A DNA stretch of 5,259 nucleotides from Thioalkalivibrio sp. (GCA_007120575.1 SKNJ01000121.1:1-5259), one strand, 5' to 3'. Shown: positions 1-5,259, counted from the first letter of the stretch. The notes: generated by a model from the sequence alone, not told the origin. Translations and numbers: made by a program.

Positions 1-692
1 ACGAGCCGCCGACGATCCCCGGCAGCGAGACCCATTCGCTTGCCTCGATGGGGATCTATGTCTTCAATCGCGAGTTCCTGTTTAAGCGCCTGATCGAGGA
101 TGCGGACAACACCTTCTCCAGTCACGATTTCGGCAAGGACATCATCCCCGGCATCATCGAGAAGCACCGCGTGATGTCCTACCCGTTCCGGGACGAGCAG
201 GGCCAGCGCCAGGGCTACTGGCGCGATGTCGGCACCATCGATTCCTACTGGAGCTCGAACCTGGAACTGATCGGGGTGACTCCCGAACTGAATCTGTACG
301 ACAGCGACTGGCCGATCTGGACCTACCAGGAACAGCTGCCACCGGCGAAGTTCGTGTTTGACGACGATGACCGGCGGGGCATGGCGATCGACTCGATGGT
401 ATCCGGGGGCTGCATCATCTCCGGCAGCCAGGTGCGCCATTCGCTGCTGTTCTCCAATGTGCAGGTGAATGCCTGCGCCACGGTGGACGATTCGGTGATC
501 CTGCCGAGCGTGCAGATCGGCGAGGGCTGCGTGATCCGTAACGCTGTGATCGACAAGGGCTGTCGGATCCCGCCGGGGACCCGGATCGGAGTCGACGACG
601 AGGCCGATGCCTGCGACTATTCCGTGTCGCCGGAAGGGGTGCGGGTAGTCACGCCGGAGATGCTGGGACAGGCCACGCACCATGTCCGCTGA
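1..692 (+). CDS. glgC: Glucose-1-phosphate adenylyltransferase (ADP-glucose pyrophosphorylase), 3' part only
   Basis: GlgC makes ADP-glucose and pyrophosphate from ATP and glucose-1-phosphate in the cytoplasm, the committed step of bacterial glycogen synthesis. The gene is cut by the left edge. The first full codon is at base 3 and about 229 residues are visible, so roughly the N-terminal 190 residues of a typical ~420-residue protein are missing, including the nucleotide-binding region. The visible part opens with PGSETHSLASMGIYVF, closely matching enterobacterial GlgC just after the sugar-phosphate-binding lysine region. It continues with FGKDIIP, YWRDVGTIDSYW and the linker DWPIWTYQEQLPPAKFV. 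Next come the left-handed beta-helix repeats (VSGGCIISGS, SVILPSVQIGEGCVIRNAVI), and the tail ends VRVVTPEMLG. The ATG at 48 is internal (the Met of SMGIYVF) and is not the start. The stop overlaps the next gene by 11 bases, which suggests a shared operon. Identity is nearly certain; allosteric properties cannot be read from this fragment. Confidence 0.97.
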   Translation, partial: EPPTIPGSETHSLASMGIYVFNREFLFKRLIEDADNTFSSHDFGKDIIPGIIEKHRVMSYPFRDEQGQRQGYWRDVGTIDSYWSSNLELIGVTPELNLYDSDWPIWTYQEQLPPAKFVFDDDDRRGMAIDSMVSGGCIISGSQVRHSLLFSNVQVNACATVDDSVILPSVQIGEGCVIRNAVIDKGCRIPPGTRIGVDDEADACDYSVSPEGVRVVTPEMLGQATHHVR

Positions 693-2487
693 CAGCGAAG
701 GCACGGCCCTGGATGTGGTGCTGTGCTGGCATATGCACCAGCCGCAGTACTTTGACGCCGGGCGTGGCGAGTACATCCTGCCCTGGACCTACCTGCATGC
801 GCTGAAGGACTACACTGACATGGCCGCCCATCTGGAGGCCTCTCCGCGGGCGCGCGCGGTGGTGAATTTCGCGCCCATCCTGCTGGAGCAGATCGTCGAT
901 TATGGCGAGCGCCTGCAGCGCGGGATCGAGCATCACGAATGCTTCGGCGATCCGGTGCTGGATCTGCTGCAGATGGAGGTGGTGCCGGCCGATCCCGACC
1001 GGCGCCGCGAGATCCTGCGTGCCTGCCTGCGCGCACACGCGCCGCGCATGATCGAGCCGTTCCCGCTGTTTCGGCGCCTGGCGGCTGTTGCCCGCCAGGC
1101 GCTCGACGAAGAACCATTGCTGGTCGGGCACCTGGATGCACGCTTCTTCCTCGACCTGGCGACCTGTTATCACCTGGCCTGGCTGGGCGAGACCGTACGC
1201 CGCAAATATCCGGCGGTGCAGGGCTGGCTGAAGGCCGATGAAGGCTTCGCACCGGATGTGCGCGCCCGCCTGCTGGCGATCATGCACGACGAGATTCGCG
1301 CGATCCTGCCGCGCTATCGGGAGCTGGCGGAGCAGGGCCGGGCGGAGCTGTCGTTCACCCCGTATGCCCACCCGATCCTGCCGCTGCTGATCGATCTGGA
1401 GAGTGCGCGCGAGGCCATGCCGGACGTCGAACTGCCAGAGGCGCCCCGGTATCCGGACGGCGAGCGGCGCGTGCGCTGGCACATCGAACGGGGGCTTGAG
1501 GTGTTCGAACGGCACTTTGGCCTGCGTCCGCGGGGCTGCTGGCCCTCGGAGGGCAGTGTCAGCGATGCCACGGTACGGCTGCTGGACGAATATGGCCTGG
1601 AATGGACGGCCAGCGGGCAGGCGGTCCTGGGCAACAGTCTGGCGGCGACGCGCGAAGCGGAGTCCGAAGACGCCGACGCCAGTGCGAAGGACGTGGAGGC
1701 CGGGGAAGCGGACGACGGCAACGGCAACGGCAACGGAGAGGCGGAGCTGGCGGCCGCGCGATCCGAGGCCTGGCTGCATTGCCCCTATCGCCTCTCCGAT
1801 AGCGGGATCCAGTTGTTCTTCCGCGACGACGGCCTGTCCGACAGTATCGGGTTTCGCTATGCCGACTGGCATGTAGACGACGCGGTGGGGGACTTTGTCC
1901 ATCACCTGGAGAACATCGCGGCGGTGGCGCCGCACGGCAGTGTGGTCTCGGTCATCCTGGATGGCGAGAACGCCTGGGAGTACTTTCCGGACAACGGTTT
2001 CCACTTCCTGACCGCGCTGTATGCCCGCCTGGCCGATCATCAAGGGCTGAATCTGTGCACGTTCGCGGATATCGTTGACCGCCATGAGCGCCTGCCGGAG
2101 CCGGAGGTCCTGCCCGGTCTGGTGGCCGGGTCCTGGGTCTACGGGACGTTCTCGACCTGGATCGGGGATGTCGACAAGAACCGTGGCTGGGACCGGCTGA
2201 TCGAGGCGCGCCTGGCCGTGGACGCGGCGATCGCCGCCAACCCGGCGCTGGATACCCCGGAGCTGCGCGAGCAGCTCGCGATCTGCGAAGGCTCGGACTG
2301 GTGCTGGTGGTTCGGCGCCTACAATCCCGCCGGCTCGGTCAGCGATTTCGAGGAGCTCTATCGCATGCACCTGGCCAGGCTCTACCTGCTGGCGGAGCTG
2401 GAGGTGCCCGAGGCCCTGGGCGAGGTACTGTCGATTGGGGGTGGCGACCCTGCGATGGGGGGCGCGATGCGCCCGGGGCAGGCCTGA
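682..2487 (+). CDS. Glycoside hydrolase family 57 protein (alpha-amylase / alpha-glucan-processing type)
   Basis: This 601-residue cytoplasmic protein has no signal peptide or membrane segment. The GH57 fold is recognised from its ordered conserved regions. HMHQPQYF, with HQP at residues 19-21, is region 1. GCWPSEGSVSD, with Glu290, is the likely nucleophile region. VILDGENAWEYF, with Asp427, is the likely acid/base region. GSWVYGTFSTWIGD (483-496) and SDWCWWFGAYN (538-548) are typical C-terminal blocks. GH57 retaining enzymes act on alpha-glucans (amylase, branching enzyme, glucanotransferase and others). Which activity applies here cannot be decided from motifs; catalytic residues are assigned by family pattern. 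Its position between glgC and malQ supports a role in intracellular glycogen or maltodextrin remodelling. The start is fixed at 682 because the domain begins at residue 11 and the next in-frame Met (18) lies inside region 1. The Shine-Dalgarno is weak and the start overlaps the glgC stop, so translational coupling is likely. Residues about 323-360 form an acidic, low-complexity insert described separately. Confidence 0.93.
   Translation: MSADSEGTALDVVLCWHMHQPQYFDAGRGEYILPWTYLHALKDYTDMAAHLEASPRARAVVNFAPILLEQIVDYGERLQRGIEHHECFGDPVLDLLQMEVVPADPDRRREILRACLRAHAPRMIEPFPLFRRLAAVARQALDEEPLLVGHLDARFFLDLATCYHLAWLGETVRRKYPAVQGWLKADEGFAPDVRARLLAIMHDEIRAILPRYRELAEQGRAELSFTPYAHPILPLLIDLESAREAMPDVELPEAPRYPDGERRVRWHIERGLEVFERHFGLRPRGCWPSEGSVSDATVRLLDEYGLEWTASGQAVLGNSLAATREAESEDADASAKDVEAGEADDGNGNGNGEAELAAARSEAWLHCPYRLSDSGIQLFFRDDGLSDSIGFRYADWHVDDAVGDFVHHLENIAAVAPHGSVVSVILDGENAWEYFPDNGFHFLTALYARLADHQGLNLCTFADIVDRHERLPEPEVLPGLVAGSWVYGTFSTWIGDVDKNRGWDRLIEARLAVDAAIAANPALDTPELREQLAICEGSDWCWWFGAYNPAGSVSDFEELYRMHLARLYLLAELEVPEALGEVLSIGGGDPAMGGAMRPGQA
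1717..1736 (+). repeat. Hexanucleotide GGCAAC tandem repeat inside the GH57 gene
   Basis: Three in-frame copies of GGCAAC plus a partial fourth (GG) encode an alternating Gly-Asn run at residues 346-352 of the GH57 enzyme. The run sits in an acidic linker (residues about 325-355, with 12 Asp/Glu and one Lys) between the nucleophile block and the next conserved block. The repeat unit is six bases, so copy-number change would keep the frame and lengthen or shorten a flexible loop without breaking the gene. Confidence 0.8.
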
Positions 2488-2490
2488 CCG

Positions 2491-3960
2491 ATGGAGCCGG
2501 AAGCCGAACACAGCAACCCGTTGATGCAGCGTCGGCGGGCTGGCCTGTTGTTGCACCCGACCTCGCTGCCCGGACCAACGGTGGTGGGTACCCTCGGTAG
2601 TGAGGCGTTCCGTTTTCTCGACTGGGCCGGTGCCGCCGGGTTCTCGCTCTGGCAGATCCTGCCGCTGCATCCGCCACAGGAGGATGGCTCGCCCTACGCG
2701 AGTATCTCGGCGTTCGCCGGCGATGCGCGGCTGATCGACGCCGAACGGCTCGCTGCGCGCAGCGGTCTGGACGGGGTTGCTGGTGCCGCGGTCGAGGTCC
2801 TGGAGCAGGTGCGCCGGCGCCTGGACGCGACCCCGCCGGAATGGCAGCAGGCATTTCGCGTCTTCTGCGACGCCCAGGGGCCCGTGTGGCTGGATGACTT
2901 CGCCCGCTTCGTGGTGATCCGCGAGCAGCGTGATGGTCAGCCCTGGTGGCTGTGGCCCGAGGCGTTGCGCGATCGCGACCGCGAGGCGCTGGACGAGCTG
3001 GATGCCGATGCCGCGGATGCCCTGGAGCGTATCCGGTTTGCGCAGTTCGTGTTTTTCGATCAGTGGCAGGAGTTGTGCGAGCGCGCCCGCGAACTGGATA
3101 TCCAGATCCTGGGCGACATGCCGATCTTCGTGGCGCACGACTCGGCGGATGTCTGGAGCCACCGTGCGCTGTTCGATCTGGATGCCGACGGGCAGCCGCA
3201 TACGGTGGCCGGGGTGCCCCCCGACTATTTCTCCGCCACCGGCCAGCGCTGGGGCAATCCCCAGTATCGCTGGGAGGTGCTGCAGGAGACCGGCTATGCG
3301 TGGTGGGTGGAGCGCCTGCGCTGGACCCTGGAGACCGTGGACGCGGTGCGCATCGACCACTTCCGGGGCTTCGAATCGAGCTGGGCGATCCCGGCGTCCG
3401 AACCGGACGCCACGCGCGGGCACTGGATGGAAGGCCCGGGGGCCGCGTTCTTCGAATGCCTGCAGGAACGCCTCGGTGCATTGCCGCTACTCGCCGAGGA
3501 CCTGGGCGTGATTACCCCCGAGGTAACCGCGTTGCGTCACCGCTTTGACCTGCCCGGTATGCGCATCCTGCAGTTCGCGTTCGAGGGTGGGGACGACAAT
3601 CCCTATCTGCCCGCGAACCATGACGAGTTGAGCGCCGTCTATACCGGCACGCATGACAACGACACCACCCTCGGCTGGTTTCGGCAACTCGAGCCCGCCA
3701 TGCAGGAGCATGTGATCGCGACCCTGGACGAGGGGTCGGCCGAAACCATGCCCTGGCCGATGGTCCGCGCCGCCCTGCGCTCGCCGGCGCGCCTGGGTAT
3801 TCTGCCGATGCAGGATGTTCTGGAACTGGATGGCCAGCACCGTATGAACCAGCCGGGGACGGTGCAGGGCAACTGGAGCTGGCGGTTCGCCTGGGAGCAG
3901 GTCCCGGAGGAACGGGCGGAACAGATGCGCGCCCTGATTCGCGAGACCGACCGCCTCTGA
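2491..3960 (+). CDS. malQ: 4-alpha-glucanotransferase (amylomaltase, GH77)
   Basis: MalQ transfers alpha-1,4-glucan segments between malto-oligosaccharides and releases glucose, recycling the short chains left by glycogen breakdown. The 489-residue length fits the short, bacterial amylomaltase form without the extra N-terminal domains of enterobacterial MalQ. Family landmarks in order are RRAGLLLHPTSLPGP near the N-terminus, LWQILPLHPP and SPYASISAFAGD (substrate-binding start of the barrel), ILGDMPIFVAHDSADVW, and GVPPDYFSATGQRWGNPQY. They continue with VRIDHFRGF (Asp289, expected nucleophile), LLAEDLGVITPEV (Glu336, expected acid/base), YTGTHDNDTTLGW (Asp389, expected transition-state stabiliser) and MNQPGTVQGNWSWR near the C-terminus. 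All three catalytic residues are present, so the enzyme should be active. The start lies 3 bases after the GH57 stop, with a modest purine stretch (GGGGCAGG) upstream. An in-frame ATG at 2524 (Met12) would still leave the domain intact and is a real alternative. It is the last gene of the glucan operon before a structured gap. Confidence 0.97.
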   Translation: MEPEAEHSNPLMQRRRAGLLLHPTSLPGPTVVGTLGSEAFRFLDWAGAAGFSLWQILPLHPPQEDGSPYASISAFAGDARLIDAERLAARSGLDGVAGAAVEVLEQVRRRLDATPPEWQQAFRVFCDAQGPVWLDDFARFVVIREQRDGQPWWLWPEALRDRDREALDELDADAADALERIRFAQFVFFDQWQELCERARELDIQILGDMPIFVAHDSADVWSHRALFDLDADGQPHTVAGVPPDYFSATGQRWGNPQYRWEVLQETGYAWWVERLRWTLETVDAVRIDHFRGFESSWAIPASEPDATRGHWMEGPGAAFFECLQERLGALPLLAEDLGVITPEVTALRHRFDLPGMRILQFAFEGGDDNPYLPANHDELSAVYTGTHDNDTTLGWFRQLEPAMQEHVIATLDEGSAETMPWPMVRAALRSPARLGILPMQDVLELDGQHRMNQPGTVQGNWSWRFAWEQVPEERAEQMRALIRETDRL

Positions 3961-3971
3961 GCAGACGCCTG

Positions 3972-4003
3972 CCCGGCGGACGCCTTCGTGCGGTTTGCCC
4001 GGG
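3972..4003 (+). other. Imperfect hairpin just downstream of malQ
   Basis: Arms at 3972-3983 and 3990-4003 can pair as CCC/GGG, GGC/GCC, GGA/UUU (with two G-U pairs) and CGC/GCG, with single-base bulges and the hexaloop CTTCGT. It begins 12 bases after the malQ stop. No T-run follows on the + strand, so it is not a classical terminator. It could protect the mRNA 3' end or assist Rho-dependent ending. In DNA this GC-rich such a fold may also be chance. Confidence 0.3.
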
Positions 4004-4017
4004 GTGATTCCGCGAAC

Positions 4018-4044
4018 AAAAAAGGCCCGGCGAGAAGCCGGGCC
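4018..4044 (-). terminator. Intrinsic terminator oriented leftward
   Basis: A perfect 8-bp GC stem, GGCCCGGC (4024-4031) with GCCGGGCC (4037-4044), closes the loop GAGAA. Six A residues (4018-4023) lie directly to its left. Read on the minus strand this is a GC stem followed by six T, the standard Rho-independent terminator. On the + strand the stem is followed by AGAAGG, with no T-tract, so it should not efficiently end malQ transcription. No minus-strand gene lies to its right within the window. It may end an unannotated leftward RNA or block antisense transcription into malQ. Confidence 0.75.
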
Positions 4045-4129
4045 AGAAGGTTCAGAGCACCGTGTGATGGGGGTTTCGTGTGTCTGAACACAGGGAAGGC
4101 GGGGCCGTTTCCGTGCCCCCTTTGCCCTG
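4018..4129 (-). ncRNA. Candidate leftward structured small RNA
   Basis: Read on the minus strand, three hairpins lie end to end and finish in an intrinsic terminator. The first (4129-4091) has outer arms CAGGG/CCCTG and an inner GGGGC/GCCCC, with small bulges and a 9-base loop. The second (4089-4050) has outer arms GTTCAGA/TCTGAAC and then CAC/GTG. The third is the terminator stem (4044-4024) followed by T6. This layout is common for bacterial small RNAs. Only the 3' end is defined by sequence; the 5' end is unknown and I found no good leftward promoter between 4130 and 4260. I recognise no known RNA family (not 6S-like and not tRNA-like). The same folds could instead act in the + transcript, so this is a hypothesis. 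Confidence 0.28.
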
Positions 4130-4184
4130 CTTACCCCGGTGGACCGTGATCTCCGGGCCAGGTTCCGTTTACTGGCGGCGGATG

Positions 4185-4200
4185 TGTGATCTCTGTCACC
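4185..4200. promoter_or_regulatory. CRP/Vfr-type binding palindrome
   Basis: TGTGA (4185-4189), six bases, then TCACC (4196-4200) matches 9 of 10 core positions of the CRP consensus TGTGA-N6-TCACA. Its centre lies about 75 bases before the methyltransferase ATG, a workable distance for regulating that gene, and about 60 bases right of the candidate leftward RNA. Whether this organism has a cAMP-responsive CRP/Vfr cannot be seen here. Confidence 0.45.
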
Positions 4201-4256
4201 TTCCGGGAGATGGGCCGATTCGCGCTGGCCTGTCACGGCCGGTTTGCAGCGGTAAC

Positions 4257-4262
4257 GGAGGT
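4257..4262 (+). promoter_or_regulatory. Ribosome binding site that decides the methyltransferase start
   Basis: GGAGGT lies 4 bases before the ATG at 4267. It is one of the best Shine-Dalgarno matches in the window. It argues against the longer reading that begins at the GTG at 4186, whose extra 27 residues would overlap the CRP-type palindrome. Confidence 0.75.
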
Positions 4263-4266
4263 GTCG

Positions 4267-4881
4267 ATGCGCGGGCTGGAACAGATTCCCTGGCTTTATG
4301 ACGCCCTGATGGGCATGGCGGAGGTGCTGGGCTTCCGGCGCTGGCGCGAACGCCTGGTGCGCGGGGCCAACGGCCGGGTGCTGGAGATCGGATGCGGGAC
4401 CGGGCGGGACCTGCCCTGGTATCCGGAGCCTGGCGGGGTCATCGGGATCGATCCGGATCTGGCAGCGTTGCGGCGGGCACGGCGCCGGGCACCCGGTGCG
4501 CGGTTCGTGGTGGCCCGGGGCGAGGCACTGCCGTTTCCCGACGGGGTGTTCGACACGGTGGTGTCCGGTCTGGTGTTTTGCAGTGTGGCGGATCCGCCAC
4601 GCGCCCTGGCCGAGGTGCGCCGGGTGCTGCTCCCGGCGGGACAGTTGCGCATGCTGGAGCATGTCCGGCACACGCGGCCGCTTCTGGCTCGCCTGCAGGA
4701 TGGGGTGCAGCCGGCCTGGACCTGCGTGACCGGCGGCTGTCATCCGAACCGCGATACCGAGGCCGAGGTGGAACGCGCGGGCTTCTGTATCGAGCCGGAG
4801 GACCGTGTGGCGCGGGGGGTCATGCGGCGCTTTGCCGCACGCGTGTGTCGCCCTGCCGGCGATGCTGCGGGCACCCGCTGA
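4267..4881 (+). CDS. Class I SAM-dependent methyltransferase, possibly METTL7/TMT1-like
   Basis: This 204-residue soluble protein carries a complete Rossmann-type methyltransferase core of the Methyltransf_11/UbiE kind. Motif I is VLEIGCGTG (residues 38-46). The acidic ribose-binding position is Asp62 in GIDPD. ARGEALPFPDGVFDTVV (83-98) follows, and the late core block contains MLEHVR (129-134). After the core, the segment LQDGVQPAWTCVTGGCHPNRDTEAEVERAGF (in two parts, about 143-158 and 159-173) resembles the C-terminal half of METTL7/TMT1 proteins and their bacterial relatives. The human members of that family methylate small thiols. I infer a small-molecule substrate, but the true one is unknown; a quinone, lipid or thiol is possible. 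The start is ATG 4267, chosen from the strong GGAGGT. It stands alone, separated from malQ by 306 bases and from the motility gene by 165. A CRP-type palindrome lies upstream. Confidence 0.9.
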   Translation: MRGLEQIPWLYDALMGMAEVLGFRRWRERLVRGANGRVLEIGCGTGRDLPWYPEPGGVIGIDPDLAALRRARRRAPGARFVVARGEALPFPDGVFDTVVSGLVFCSVADPPRALAEVRRVLLPAGQLRMLEHVRHTRPLLARLQDGVQPAWTCVTGGCHPNRDTEAEVERAGFCIEPEDRVARGVMRRFAARVCRPAGDAAGTR

Positions 4882-4920
4882 ACCAACGTGTGACGCGCAG
4901 CCCTGCGGGCGGAGGGTGCC
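4870..4920 (+). repeat. Nested inverted repeat over the end of the methyltransferase gene
   Basis: GGCACCC (4870-4876) and GGGTGCC (4914-4920) form a perfect 7-bp outer arm pair. A small inner stem, GCCC/GGGC (4900-4903 with 4907-4910), lies inside it. The outer arm spans the last codons before the stop at 4879. No T-tract follows, so if it ends transcription it is not by the simple intrinsic mechanism. It may only be a 3'-end structure. Confidence 0.35.
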
Positions 4921-4958
4921 GGGTGAATCCATGCGGAAGTCGAATGGCCGTGATGTCC

Positions 4959-4985
4959 TCAAGTCTTGCGGCTCGTGGTCGTTAC
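4959..4985 (+). promoter_or_regulatory. Sigma-28 (FliA) flagellar promoter candidate
   Basis: TCAAGTCT (4959-4966) is followed, after exactly 11 bases, by GTCGTTAC (4978-4985). The gammaproteobacterial FliA pattern is roughly TCAAGTTT or TAAAGTTT, N11, GCCGATAA. The -35 box matches 7 of 8 positions of the TCAAGTTT form and the -10 box 5 of 8. The predicted transcript would start near 4991-4993, about 55 bases before the ATG of the YjfB-family motility gene. That functional agreement raises confidence. Confidence 0.6.
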
Positions 4986-4989
4986 CCCG

Positions 4990-5017
4990 CACGAGGGGAT
5001 CCGACGGGTCCCCTGTG
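4990..5017 (+). other. Hairpin at the predicted 5' end of the motility-gene mRNA
   Basis: GGGGATCC (4995-5002) pairs with GGGTCCCC (5006-5013), giving eight pairs with one G-U and the triloop GAC. The stem extends outward by A4994-T5014 and, past one bulged G (4993), by CAC/GTG (4990-4992 with 5015-5017). It sits at the transcript start predicted from the sigma-28 boxes and leaves the Shine-Dalgarno at 5035 free. It could stabilise the mRNA 5' end or bind a regulator. Alternatively it could be a DNA operator palindrome. Confidence 0.5.
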
Positions 5018-5034
5018 ACATTCAGATTGCTTTC

Positions 5035-5040
5035 GGGAGA
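5035..5040 (+). promoter_or_regulatory. Ribosome binding site of the motility gene
   Basis: GGGAGA lies 6 bases before the ATG at 5047 and fixes that codon as the start. The longer in-frame reading from 4966 would begin inside the -35 box of the sigma-28 promoter and has no such site. Confidence 0.7.
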
Positions 5041-5046
5041 CACACG

Positions 5047-5256
5047 ATGGATGCAGGCGCAATCGCTGCCATGGCCACGCAGGGCAGCCAGCAACAGGTC
5101 GCAATGCAGAAGGATGTCGCCGTTCAGAAGAAGGCGATGGAATCCCAGGAGATGGCCGCGCAGTCGCTGCTTGAGGCCCTGCCGGATATCGGCGAGATGC
5201 AGGCCACCCAGGGCCTTCCGGAGCACGTGGGCCAGAACATCAATACCCGGGCCTGA
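5047..5256 (+). CDS. YjfB-family putative motility protein
   Basis: This small protein of 69 residues has no signal peptide or membrane segment. It begins MDAGAIAAMATQGSQQQVAM, has a helical middle rich in Gln, Met, Ala and Lys, and ends GLPEHVGQNINTRA. This follows the YjfB family (annotated as putative motility protein): an N-terminal 'MD..SIAA.AT', a central 'V.V.KKA...Q...A..LL.ALP' and a terminal 'G.N.(I/V)(D/N)..A'. The molecular role of the family is not established. The link to flagella comes from its naming and, here, from a sigma-28-type promoter 62 bases before the ATG. The start is chosen from GGGAGA at 5035. The length is normal for the family and the gene is complete, ending 3 bases before the window edge. 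Whether it leads an operon cannot be seen. Confidence 0.8.
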   Translation: MDAGAIAAMATQGSQQQVAMQKDVAVQKKAMESQEMAAQSLLEALPDIGEMQATQGLPEHVGQNINTRA

Positions 5257-5259
5257 CCA

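Larger units (their letters stand above)
3961..4266. other. Gene-free, hairpin-rich intergenic region
   Basis: I find no credible coding sequence in these 306 bases on either strand. On the minus strand there is no ATG between 4045 and 4266. The region is unusually structured. It holds an imperfect hairpin right after malQ, a minus-oriented intrinsic terminator, two further adjacent inverted repeats, a CRP-type palindrome, and a duplicated GTGATCTC (4146-4153 and 4186-4193, start points 40 bases apart). The gap separates the glucan operon from the methyltransferase gene and probably carries the latter's promoter, but I could not identify convincing -35/-10 boxes in it. Confidence 0.75.

Noticed and set aside
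649..3423. 924-codon open frame on the minus strand opposite the GH57 and malQ genes
   Set aside because: It is antisense to two genes with clear family motifs, its product is rich in Arg, Gln, Pro and His with no recognisable domain, and long antisense frames are usual in GC-rich DNA with biased third positions.
4024..4044. The same hairpin as a rightward terminator for malQ
   Set aside because: The + strand has AGAAGG after the stem and no T-tract; the A-run on the left makes it an efficient terminator only for leftward transcription.
4147..4163. Sigma-54-like -24 box (TGGCCCG) on the minus strand as promoter of the candidate small RNA
   Set aside because: The required GC at the -12 element is missing at the correct spacing.
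4186..4266. Upstream GTG start for the methyltransferase (27 extra residues)
   Set aside because: The extension overlaps the CRP-type palindrome, has no good ribosome site and adds no domain sequence, while GGAGGT sits right before ATG 4267.
4966..5046. Longer start for the YjfB-family protein
   Set aside because: It would begin within the sigma-28 -35 box and add 27 residues absent from the family; GGGAGA before ATG 5047 is the better start.
3487..5226. 579-codon minus-strand open frame crossing both intergenic gaps
   Set aside because: It runs antisense to malQ, the methyltransferase and the YjfB-family gene, crosses the leftward terminator, and shows no family motif. High GC explains the lack of stops.

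Overview
The window is high-GC bacterial DNA with densely packed genes, all on the + strand. Protein-level resemblance and the cluster glgC / GH57 glycosidase / malQ suggest a gammaproteobacterium, perhaps a sulfur oxidiser of the Ectothiorhodospiraceae type (Thioalkalivibrio-like). That placement is an impression from sequence character, not a database result.

Bases 1-3960 are the 3' part of an alpha-glucan (glycogen) metabolism operon. The C-terminal half of GlgC (ADP-glucose pyrophosphorylase) overlaps by 11 bases a family GH57 alpha-glucan-active enzyme. That gene is followed after 3 bases by MalQ (GH77 4-alpha-glucanotransferase). GlgC supplies ADP-glucose for glycogen synthesis. The GH57 enzyme is expected to cut or transfer alpha-glucan chains, and MalQ disproportionates the malto-oligosaccharides released. 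The tight packing implies co-transcription and probably translational coupling.

Bases 3961-4266 hold no convincing gene but are rich in structure. There are four inverted-repeat hairpins in a row. One, at 4024-4044, has its U-tract only on the minus strand, so it is a leftward intrinsic terminator with no leftward gene to serve. The same gap holds a near-consensus CRP-type palindrome (4185-4200). A leftward structured small RNA is the most interesting possibility in the window.

Bases 4267-4881 encode a small class I SAM-dependent methyltransferase whose C-terminal half recalls the METTL7/TMT1 branch. Bases 4882-5046 are a regulatory gap with a good flagellar sigma-28 (FliA) promoter candidate and a strong hairpin at the predicted 5' end of the mRNA. 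They lead into a 69-residue YjfB-family putative motility protein (5047-5256). The right edge therefore changes theme from glycogen metabolism to motility.

I see no mobile element, CRISPR array, tRNA or rRNA. Most of the window is ordinary metabolism; the points worth a second look are in the two intergenic regions.
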